A stretch of 64,000 nucleotides of DNA, from NCBI RefSeq assembly GCF_029407905.1, contig NC_073633.1:29340501-29404500 (forward strand), in the 5' to 3' direction. The stretch comes from Bubalus kerabau (Eukaryota; Chordata; Mammalia; Artiodactyla; Bovidae). The first letter of the stretch is position 1. Each line of letters begins with the position of its first letter. Of the stretch, positions 55,641 to 64,000 are shown in pieces. Below the pieces are notes generated by a model. The model was not told where the DNA came from and did no database searches. It saw only the letters and a list, made by a program, of their open reading frames with translations. A program made the position numbers and the translations under genes.

Positions 55641-56039
55641 CTGAGTTTTGTCCATTGGTTTTTCTGTACCTACAGAGGTTACTGTCATTAATCATCTGTG
55701 ACTTGTTAATCTCTGTGGATACATTACTGATAAACAGTCACAACAAAATATTAAAGAAGATGTCACTCTATCATCTTACAAATAGTAAAACAAAGCTATC
55801 TAGAAACTTAGAGTTAATAGTTTTGAACACAGACCTGTCTAATAGCAAAAATCTGTTCCCTTTTTCTGCTATAGATTCTTTTCAGAGAAATTTTGAGAGA
55901 GAGAGGGCAGCAAAATTACTTCTCGAATCTTTGAAATATTTTAAGACAGTCTTTTAATAGGTTCTTTTCTTATGCAAATTGAGCTAATTAAATAATTATA
56001 GATTTGGCCCTTTCACTGAAAGAGGAAAGAAACATAAAA

Positions 56040-56372
56040 AATACTCATGAACTTGTTTACAAAACAGAAACAGACTCACAGACGTAGAGAATGAACTTAT
56101 GGTTTCCAAAGGAGAAGGATGGGGGAGAGATAGTTAGGGAGTTTGGAATGGACATATACACACTGCTATATTTAAAATGGATAACCAACAAGGACCTAAT
56201 GTATAGCACAGGAAACTCTGCCTAACATTACGTGGCAGCTTGGATGGGATGGGAGCTTAGGAGAGAATGGATACATGTATCTGTATGGTTGAATTGCTTT
56301 GCTGTCCACCCTGAAACTATCACAACATTGTTAATCAGTTATACTCCAATATAATATAAAGTTTTAAAAAAA
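56040..56372 (+). mobile_element. L1 3' end, specific to copy B
   Basis: Sense L1 3' UTR: GAAACAGACTCACAGACGTA, AACAAGGACCTAATGTATAG, GTTATACTCCAATATAATAT and an A tail. Not at the corresponding place near 37.57 kb. Confidence 0.82.
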
Positions 56373-57125
56373 TATATTCATGCTGAAATTCAGAAGAGGA
56401 CCATGAGGTAGTGCCTTGACCATTCCTTTCAGACTACTAATTACTTGGCACCTGAGGAGCAATACACCATACCCAGGGCAACAAACTCTTCTAGGTTTCT
56501 GTAAACCACTACAATTCTGAAACCTCATTCATGACTACTGATCACTCTATTTCTCTTTCCCTTGAAACTGACATGTGATAAAGAAGTCTAGAGCATAGTT
56601 TTTCAGACTAACCAGGATAAACGTTTCTCAATAATTTAAAAATTGTACTGCCATGTGATCCAGCAATTATACTTCTGATTATATTATATTCAAAACACTT
56701 GAAAGAATTTGGATATATAACCCAAACACTGAGATATCCATATATCCATGTTTCTACCAAAAGATGGAAGGAATCCAAATGTTCATCAACAGATGAATGA
56801 GTAGAAAAAAGTAGTGTATATGTACAATGGAATATTATTCAATCTTAGAAAGGTATTAAAAAAACTACAACATGGATGAAATTTGAGAACATTATAGTAA
56901 AAGACAAGGCTGTGGTCCTAGTGTGACTAGATTGACTAGTTTTCTGTGAGTATGGTTTCAGTGTGTCTGCCCTCTGATGCCCTCTTGCAACACCTACCAT
57001 CTTACTTGGGTTTCTCTTACCTTGAGTGTGGGGTATCTCTTCACGGCTGCTCCAGCAAAGTGCAGCCAATGCTCCTTACCTTGGACAAGGGGTATGCCTG
57101 TGGGGCAACCCAAGATGGGTAGGTC

Positions 57126-57985
57126 ATGGTGGAGAAATCTGACAGGATGTGGTCCACTGGAGAAGGGAATGGCAAACCACTTCAGTATTCTTGCCTTGAG
57201 AACCCCATGAACAGTATGAAAAGTCCAAATGATAGGATACTGAAAGAGAAACTCCCCAGGTCAGTAGGTGCCCAATATGCTACTGGAGATCAGTGGAGAA
57301 ATAACTCCAGAAAGAATGAAGGGATGGAGCCAAAGCAAAAAGAATATCCAACTGTGGATGTGACTGGTGATAGGAGCAAGGTCCGATGCTGTAAAGAGCA
57401 ATACTGCATAGGAACCTGGAATGTCAGGTCCATGAATCAAGGCAAATTGGAAGTGGTCAAACAAGAGATGGCAAGAGTGAATGTTGACATTCTAGGAATC
57501 AGCCAACTGAAATGGACTGGAATGGGTGAATTTAGCTCAGATAACTTTATATCTACTACTGTGGGCAGGAATCCCTCAGAAGAAATGGAGTAGCCATCAT
57601 GATGAACAAAAGAGTCCAAAATGCAGTACTTGGATGCAATCTCAAAGACGACAGAATGATCTCTGTTCATTTCCAAGGCAAATCATTCAATATCACAGTA
57701 ATCCAAGTCTATGCCCCAAACAGTAATGCTGAAGAAGCTAAAGTTGAACGGTTCTATGAAGACCTACAAGACCTTTTAGAACTAACACCCAAAAAAGATG
57801 TCCTTTTCATTATAGGGTACTGGAATGCAAAAGTAGCAAGTCAAGAAACATCTGGAGTAACAGGCAAATTTGGCCTTGGAATACAGAATGAAGCAGGGCA
57901 AAGACTAATAGAGTTTTGCCAAGAAAATGCACTAGTCATAACAAACACCCTCTTCCAACAACACAAGAGAAGACTCTACACATAG
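57126..57985 (+). pseudogene. BovB endonuclease-region fragments
   Basis: Two overlapping-phase blocks. The first (57126-57593) contains GTWNVRSMNQGKLEVVKQEM, the start of the APE-like endonuclease, and then loses frame at about 57545. The second (57599-57985) carries VIQVYAPNSNAEEAKVERFY and then IIGYWNAKV where the catalytic motif is normally GDWN, so the metal-binding aspartate is tyrosine. It ends at a stop in the HKRRLYT block. Enzymatically dead by two independent lesions. Confidence 0.85.
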
Positions 57986-58505
57986 ACATCACCAGATGGT
58001 CAACACCAAAATCAGATTGATTATGTTCTTTGCAGCCAAAGATGGAGAAGCTCTATACAGTCAGCAAAAACAAGACCAGGAGCTGACTGTGGCTCAGACC
58101 ATGAACTCCTTATTGCCAAATTCAGACTGAAATTGAAGAAAGTAGGGAAAACCACTAGACATTCAGGTATGACCTAAAACAAATCCCTTATGATTATACA
58201 GTGGAAATGAGAAATAGATTTAAGGGACTACATCTGATAGATAGAGTGCCTGATGAACTATGGACTGAGGTTCGTGACATTGTACAGGAGACAGGGATCA
58301 AGACCATCACCATGGAAAAGAAATGCAAAAAAGCAAAATGACTGTCTGGGGAGGCCTTACAAATAGCTGTGAAAAGAAGAGAAGTGAAAAGCAAAGGAGA
58401 AAATGAAAGATATCAGCATCTGAATGCAGAGTTTCAAGAATAGCAAGAAGAGATAAGAAAGCCTTCTTCAGTGATCAATGCAAAGAAATAGAGGAAAACA
58501 AGAGA

Positions 58506-59721
58506 ATGGGAAAGACTAGAGATCCCTTCAGGAAAATCAGAGATACCAAAGGAACATTTCATGCAAAGATGGGCTCGATGAAGGACAGAAATGGTATGGA
58601 CCTATCAGAAGCAGGAGATATTAAGAAGAGATGGCAAGAATACATAGAACTATACAAAAAAGATCTTCACAACACAGATAATCACGATGGTGTGATCACT
58701 GACCTAGAGCCAGACATCCTGGAATGTGACGTCAAGTGGGCCTTAGAAAGCATCACTATGAGCAAAGCTAGTGGAGGTGATGGAATTCCAGTTGAGCTAT
58801 TCCAAATCCTGAAAGATGATGCTGTGAAAATGCTGCACTCACTATGCCAGCAAATTTGGAAAACTCAGCAGTGGCCACAGGAAAAGGTCAGTTTTCATTC
58901 CAATCCCAAAGAAAGGCAATGCCAAAGAATGCTCAAACTACCACACAATTGCACTCATCTCACACACTAGTAAAGTAATGCTCGAAATTCTCCAAGCCAG
59001 GCTTCAGCAATATGTGAACCGTGAACTTCCTGATGTTCAAGCTGGTTTTAGAAAAGGCAGAGGAACCACAGATCAAATTGCCAACATCCGCTGGACCATG
59101 GAAAAAGCAAGAGAGTTCCAGAAAAACATCTATTTCTGCTTTATTGACTATGCCAAAGCCTTTGACTGTGTGGATCACAATAAACTGTGGAAAATTCTTA
59201 AAGAGATGGGAGTACCAGACCACCGGATCTGCCTCTTGAGAAATCTGTGTGCAAGTCAAGACGCAACAGTTAGAACTGGACATGGAACAACAGACTGGTT
59301 CCAAATAGGAAAAGGAGTTCGTCAAGGCTATATATTGTCACCCTGTTTATTTAACTTCTATGCAGAGTACATCATGAGAAATGCTGGACTGGAAGAAACA
59401 CAAGCTGGAATCAAGATTGCTGGGAGAAATACCAATAACCTCAGATATGCAGACGACACCACCCTTATGGCAGAAAGTGAAGAGGAACTAAAAAGCCTCT
59501 TGATGAAAGTGAAAGTGAAAGTGGAGAGTGTAAAAGTTGGCTTAAAACTCAACATTCAGAAAACTAAGATCATGGCACCCGGTCCCACCACTTCATGGGA
59601 AATAGATGGGGAAACAGTGGAAACAGTGTCAGACTTTATTTTTCTGGGCTCCAAATCACTGAAGATGGTGACTGCAGCCATGAGATTAAAAGAGGCTTAC
59701 TCCTTGAAAAGAAAGTTATGA
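58506..59721 (+). pseudogene. BovB reverse-transcriptase fragments
   Basis: Block 58506-58970 holds the RT fingers side (KASGGDGIPVELFQILKDDA). After a frame break, block 58978-59721 holds QAGFRKGRGTTDQIANIRW, FIDYAKAFDCVDHNKLWKIL, QIGKGVRQGYILSPCLFNF and RYADDTTLMAES with both catalytic aspartates. It ends by frameshift inside the FLGSK block, the rest continuing at 59595-60077. The palm motifs are intact, but the polyprotein is not translatable as one chain. Confidence 0.88.
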
Positions 59722-60374
59722 CCAACCTGGATAGCATATTCAAAAGCAGAGACGTTACTTTGCCAACAAAGTTTCATCTAGTCAAGGCTATGGTTTTTCC
59801 TGTGGTCATGTATGGATGTGAGAGTTGGACTGTGAAGAAGCCTGAGCAGCGAAGAATTGATGCTTTTGAACTGTGGTGTTGGAGAAGACTCTTGAGAGTT
59901 CCTTGGACTGCAAGTAGATCCAAGCAGTCCATTCTGAAGGAGATCAGCCCTGGGATTTCTTTGGAAGGAATGATGCTAAAGCTGAAACTCCAGTACTTTG
60001 GCTACCTCATGCGAAGAATTGCCTCATTGGAAAAGCCTCTGATGCTGGGAGGGATTGGGGGCAGGAGGAGAAGGTGACGAGAGAGGATGAGATGGCTGGA
60101 TGGCATCGCTGACTTGATGGACATGAGTCTGAGTGAACTCCGGGAGTTGGTGATGGACAGGGAGGCCTGGCATGCTACGATTCATAGGATTGCAAAGAGT
60201 CGGACACGACTGATCTGATCTGATCTGATCTGATAGTAAAAGAAATGTCACAAAATGACCAATATTTTATAATTTGACTTATATGAGTTATCTAAAGTAG
60301 TCAAACTCATAGAAAGAGAAAGTAGAACAGTATTGGCCATGGGTTGGAGGGACAAGGGAATGAGGAGTTAGCCT

Positions 60375-60512
60375 TTTTTTTTTTTTTTTAATTTACATTT
60401 TTGGCTCCACATCGAGGCATGGGGAATATCAGTTCCCTGACCAGGGATCAAATCTGTGCTCCCTGCATTGTAAGCATGGAATCTTAATCACTGGACTACC
60501 AGGGAAATCCTG
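60375..60512 (-). mobile_element. CHR-type SINE, specific to copy B
   Basis: Antisense: T-run, AGTTCCCTGACCAGGGATCA, then ATCACTGGACTACCAGGGAA. Not seen in copy A near 38.2 kb. Confidence 0.78.
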
Positions 60513-60892
60513 AGGAGTCAGTCTTTAATGATTATAAATTTTCCATTTTCAAGATGCAAATAGTGCTAGAGATGGATGGTGCTTGCTGAACAACAATGAA
60601 AATGTACTTAGTATCACAGGATTGAACACTTAAAATAGTTAAAGTAGTAAAACTTAATGTCAAAATGATAAAAACTTAATTTAAAAAAATTTAAGGGAGT
60701 ATTTTAAGAATTCTACTTTACACATCTGCTACCAAATGCAAATATAAGAGGGAGTTATAATACAAGACCACTTATCAATCATCCATTACCATTCAGATTT
60801 TAAGGTGCTGAGAAAATGAGATTAGAGGTAGGAGAAAATTGGAGACAAGGGTATTTTGGACTATGTTAAACTGATTGAAAAAGAGGACCTAG

Positions 60893-63800
60893 GAGGCGGT
60901 CCTAAGATGGTGGAGGAATAGGATGGGGAGACCACTTTCTCCCCCACAAATTCATCAGAAGAACATTTAAACGCTGAGTAAATTCCACAAAACAACTTCT
61001 GAATGCCCGGCAGAGGACATCAGGCACCCAGAAAAGCAGCTCATTGTCTTCAAAAAGAGGTAGGAAAAAATATAAAAGACAAAAAAGAGACAAAAGAGGG
61101 AGAGACGGAGCTCCATCCCAAGAAGGGAGTCTTAAAAAGAGGGAAGTTTCCAAACACCAGGAAACACTCTCACTGCTGAGTCTGTGGCGAACCTTGGAAG
61201 CACAGAGGGCAACATAACAGGGAGGAAAAATAAATACATTAAACCCCACAGATTATGAGCCCAACGGTAACTCCACCAGTGGAGAAGCAGCGCAGATGCC
61301 TGCATCTGCCACTAACAGGCGCGGGGGCTGGGCAGGGAGGCACGGGCTGCATTGCTTAGAGTAAGGATTGGGCCCGAATGCCCCAAGGGTAATCAGAGAG
61401 AACTTACTTGGGCTAGCAAACCAGACTGTGGGATAGATACCACGCAAAAAGCTCTAACCTAAAACACCACCAGGACCACGCACAGAACAAAGGACTGAAC
61501 AGAATTAGCTGGCTGCAGACCATCCCCCTCCTGTGACAGGCAGCCAGAGCTTGAAGGGGGCAATTGCAGCCCCAGAGAGACATTATCTACCAAACTGCAA
61601 GCAGGCTTCTTTGCTAACTAAGACTTCTTGGGGTTCAGAACAGTCATCATCCACCTGAGAAAGTGCGCTGATTGTACACCCAGAAAACCGAGCAGCAGGG
61701 ACAGGAGAAGGGATAAGTTGCAGTGACCGCGCTCCAAACACCTCATCACCTAAGCTGCTCAGACCTGGCAAGGGCACAAAACGCAGGCCCAACAGAGTCT
61801 GCGCCTCTGAGGACTACCCAAATGCCTGAACCTAAGTGGCTTAGACCTAGGAGGTGCATGCAGCCCAGGGCCGGCCTTGGACGGTTCCCGGTGGAGCAAC
61901 CTAGAGCCTGAGCTGTGTGGGCAGGGAGGGTACACGCGCCGTGAGTGGGGCAGGCCCAGCGTGGCTGAGACACTGCGAGCACACGCTCGTGTTATTTGTT
62001 TGCAGCATCCCTCCCTCCTCACAGCACAACTGAACAAGTGAGCCTAAAAAAAAAAAAAAGTGTCCACCACCACCCCCCTTGTGTCAGGGCAGAAATCAGA
62101 CACTGAAGAGACCAGCAAACAGAAGAAGCTAAAACAGAGGGAACCGCCTTGGAAGTGACAGCTGCAATAGATTAAAACCCTGTAGTTGGTACTGACTACA
62201 TAGGAAGGGGCCTATAGATGTTGGGAAATATAAGCTGGACCAAGGAACTATCTGACGATGAACTGACCCCACACTACCCACAACACCAGAGAAAGTCCTA
62301 AATATATTTTTACTATTTTTAAGATGATTCATTTTTTTTAACTTCTTTAAATTTTTAAGTACTCTATTACTCCTTTAATTTTCATTTTTATAACCTACTA
62401 TTACTTTTCAAAAAAAAAAGACCCTATGTTTTAAAGCAAACTTCATATGTGTGTATATATATATATATATATATTTAATAATTTTTGTGACTTTGTTTTT
62501 TTATTTTACTTTTTATTTTCTTTAATATTGTATTTTTGAAAATCCAACTTCTCTAGATTTTTAATCTTTGCTTTTTGGTATTTGTTATCAAATTTCTACC
62601 TTTAAGAACCCAATTTTCAGTACCCATTTTTACTTGGAAGCGAGATTACTGGCTTGACTGCTCTCTCCTCCTTTGGACTCTTCTTTTTCTCCACCAGGTC
62701 GCCTCTGTCTCCTCCCTTCCCCTTCTCTTCTCTACCCAACTCTGTTAATCTCTCTGTGTTCCAGATGGTGGAGAACACTTAGGGAACTGATTACTAGCTG
62801 GATCTGTCTCTCTCCTTTTCATTTCCCCCTTTTATCCTCCTGGCCACCTCTGTCTCCTTCCTGCCTCTTCTCTTCTCTGTATAACTCCATGAACATCTCT
62901 GAGCGGTCCAGACTGTGGAGCACACATAAGGAAGTGATTACTGGCTAGCTTGCTCTCTCCTCTTTTGATTCCACCTCATCTCATTCAGGTCGCCTCTAAC
63001 TCCCTCCTCCCTCTTCTCTTCTCCATGTAACTCTGTGAAACTCTCTGGGTGTCCCTCACTGTGGAGAAACTTTTCGTCTTTAACCTAGATGTTTTATCAA
63101 CGATGCTGTATAGGAGAAGTCTTTAGACTACTGTAAAAATTAGACTGAAAACCAGAAGCAGGAGGCTTAAGTCCAAATCTTGAGAACACCAGAAAACTCC
63201 TGACTCCAGGGAACATTAATCAATAGGACCTCATCAAATGCCTCCATACCTACATTGAAACCAAGCACCACCCAAGGGCCAACAAGTTCCAGAGCAAGAC
63301 ATACCACACAAATTCTCCGGCAACACAGGAACACAGCCCTGAGCCTCAATAAACAGGCTGCCCAAAGCTACTCCATAACTATTGACATCTCATAACTCAT
63401 TACTGGACACTTCATTGCACTCCAGAGAGAAGAAATCCAGCTCCACCCACCAGAACACCGACACAAGCTTCCCTAACCAAGAAACCTTGAAAAGCCACTG
63501 ATATTACCCAACCCACAGCGAGGAAACTCCACAATAAAGAGAACTCCACAAACTGCCAGAATATAGAAAGGCCACCCCAAACGCAGCAATATAAACAAGA
63601 TGAAGAGACAGAGGAATACCCAGCAGGTAAAGGAACAGGATAAATGCCCACCAAACCAAACAAAAGAGGAAGAGATAGGGAATCTACCTGATAAAGAATT
63701 CCGAATAATGATAGTGAAAATGATCCAAAATCTTGAAATTAAAATGGAATCACAGATAAATAGCCTGGAGGCAGGATTGATAAGATGCAAGAAAGGTTTA

Positions 63801-64000
63801 ACAAGGATCTAGAAGAAATAAAAAGGAGTCAATATATAGTAAATAATGCAATAAATGAGATCAAAAACACTCTGGAGGCAACAAATTCTATAATAAGGGA
63901 GGCAGAAATAGGATTAGTGAACTAGAATATAGAATGGTAGAAATAAATGAATCAGAGAGGAAAAAAGAAAAACGAATTAAAAGAAATGATGACAATCTCA
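60893..64000 (+). mobile_element. L1-BT 5' UTR and ORF1 start (continues beyond the window)
   Basis: Starts with GGCGGTCCTAAGATGGTGGA, the 5' terminus of bovine L1, and runs through the GC-rich promoter region (61.2-62.05 kb), an A/T-rich section with a (TA)n microsatellite at about 62450-62474, and three related CTCTCTCC-TTTGA modules (about 62660, 62800 and 62955) to the ORF1 start at 63600. It looks 5'-complete. ORF frames on either strand within the UTR are chance. Confidence 0.9.
63600..63812 (+). pseudogene. L1-BT ORF1p N-terminus, frameshifted
   Basis: ORF1p is the RNA-binding trimeric protein of L1. The frame opens MKRQRNTQQVKEQDKCPPNQ and continues through KEFRIMIVKMIQNLEIKM, then slips at about 63770 (ending AGLIRCKKGLTRI). 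The correct continuation (a coiled-coil-type KMQERFNKDLEEIK stretch) is in the next frame, and that frame in turn meets a stop near 63925. At least two lesions, so this L1 cannot make ORF1p. Confidence 0.85.

Larger units (their letters stand above)
56905..60232 (+). mobile_element. Near-full-length BovB LINE with 5' inversion and 11-bp target-site duplication
   Basis: ATAGTAAAAGA lies at 56894-56904 and 60233-60243. The first ~130-185 bases are in inverse orientation (the plus strand starts AAGGCTGTGGTCCTAGTGTG, the reverse complement of a 5' region that runs forward in the 27.7 kb copy); forward sequence resumes by about 57094. Forward blocks: N-terminal and endonuclease region 57126-57593 and 57599-57985, RT 58506-58970 and 58978-59721 (YADD at 59446-59457), C-terminus 59595-60077. 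The 3' tail is (CTGAT)n rather than CTGAA repeats. Broken by several frameshifts; empty site in copy A near 38.05 kb. Confidence 0.93.
56640..60700 (+). mobile_element. Old L1 3' region split by BovB (copy B counterpart)
   Basis: L1 sequence homologous to 37.78-38.34 kb occupies 56640-56893 and resumes at 60244. The BovB in between has target-site duplications, so the L1 is the older layer. Confidence 0.65.
50315..60892. repeat. Segmental duplication, copy B (carries TRAV9 copy B)
   Basis: Direct-orientation paralogue of about 31,660-40,160 (landmarks given there). Longer than copy A because of its own insertions: Bov-tA at 51.95 and 52.75 kb, L1-BT 3' end at 52.40 kb, Bov-A2 at 54.88 kb, L1 3' end at 56.04 kb, a near-full BovB at 56.9 kb and a CHR SINE at 60.38 kb. 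The right boundary is hidden by an L1-BT that starts at about 60,893 and leaves the window. Confidence 0.88.

Noticed and set aside
61253..62037. Several GC-rich frames on both strands
   Set aside because: They lie in the L1-BT 5' UTR, overlap one another and do not correspond to known L1 proteins.
1..64000. CRISPR arrays, tRNA or rRNA genes, toxin systems, operons
   Set aside because: None seen. tRNA-like sequence occurs only as heads of Bov-tA/CHR SINEs, and regular repeats are microsatellites or LINE/SINE pieces.

Overview
The window is mammalian genomic DNA from a ruminant, most likely cattle or a close bovid. The repeats show this: BovB (RTE-type) LINEs, tRNA-Glu-derived Bov-tA/Bov-A2 SINEs, CHR-type SINEs and bovine-type L1 (L1-BT) are everywhere. 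There are no bacterial-style operons. Nearly all long open frames are BovB, L1 or SINE sequence.

The genes are a run of T-cell receptor alpha/delta variable segments (TRA/TRD locus), all on the minus strand. Each has the standard layout: a short leader exon (L-PART1), a roughly 100-300 bp intron, a V-exon, then a recombination signal (RSS) of heptamer, 23-bp spacer and nonamer. In transcriptional order (high to low coordinate) they are TRAV9 copy B (51.3-51.8 kb, open), TRAV22 (47.3-47.8 kb, open), TRAV13 (45.6-46.1 kb, frameshifted), TRAV14/DV4 (41.6-42.2 kb, open), TRAV9 copy A (33.2-33.6 kb, leader frameshift), TRAV10 (23.6-24.1 kb, open, weak RSS), TRAV11 (22.1-22.6 kb, both disulfide cysteines lost) and TRAV12 (12.2-12.7 kb, open). 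Five of eight look translatable. Subgroups are assigned by similarity to the human subgroups as I remember them; allele-level names are not claimed.

The TRAV9 copies lie in a large direct segmental duplication (about 31.66-40.16 kb and about 50.3-60.9 kb). After duplication each copy collected its own SINEs and LINEs. Several of these have clear target-site duplications and a matching empty site in the other copy, which gives a relative history. Copy A has a broken leader; copy B has a trinucleotide insertion that disturbs its RSS.

Regulatory layout: motifs resembling the CTCF core (CCASYAGRKGGCRS) recur on the minus strand, 100-300 bp upstream of the leaders of TRAV12, TRAV10, TRAV13 and TRAV9 (degraded in copy A), and about 1.2 kb upstream of TRAV22. 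This would suit known CTCF-dependent looping of V promoters, but is a motif reading only.

The remaining DNA is intergenic: a near-full-length BovB at 27.7-31.2 kb, a second at 56.9-60.2 kb with an inverted 5' end, an L1 split by an antisense BovB at 4.9-7.9 kb, and the 5' UTR plus broken ORF1 start of an L1-BT running off the right edge. I found no tRNA, rRNA, CRISPR array or non-immune protein-coding gene. I did not find a wholly new system; the most interesting signals are the recurrent promoter-proximal motif, the RSS lesions and the datable duplication.
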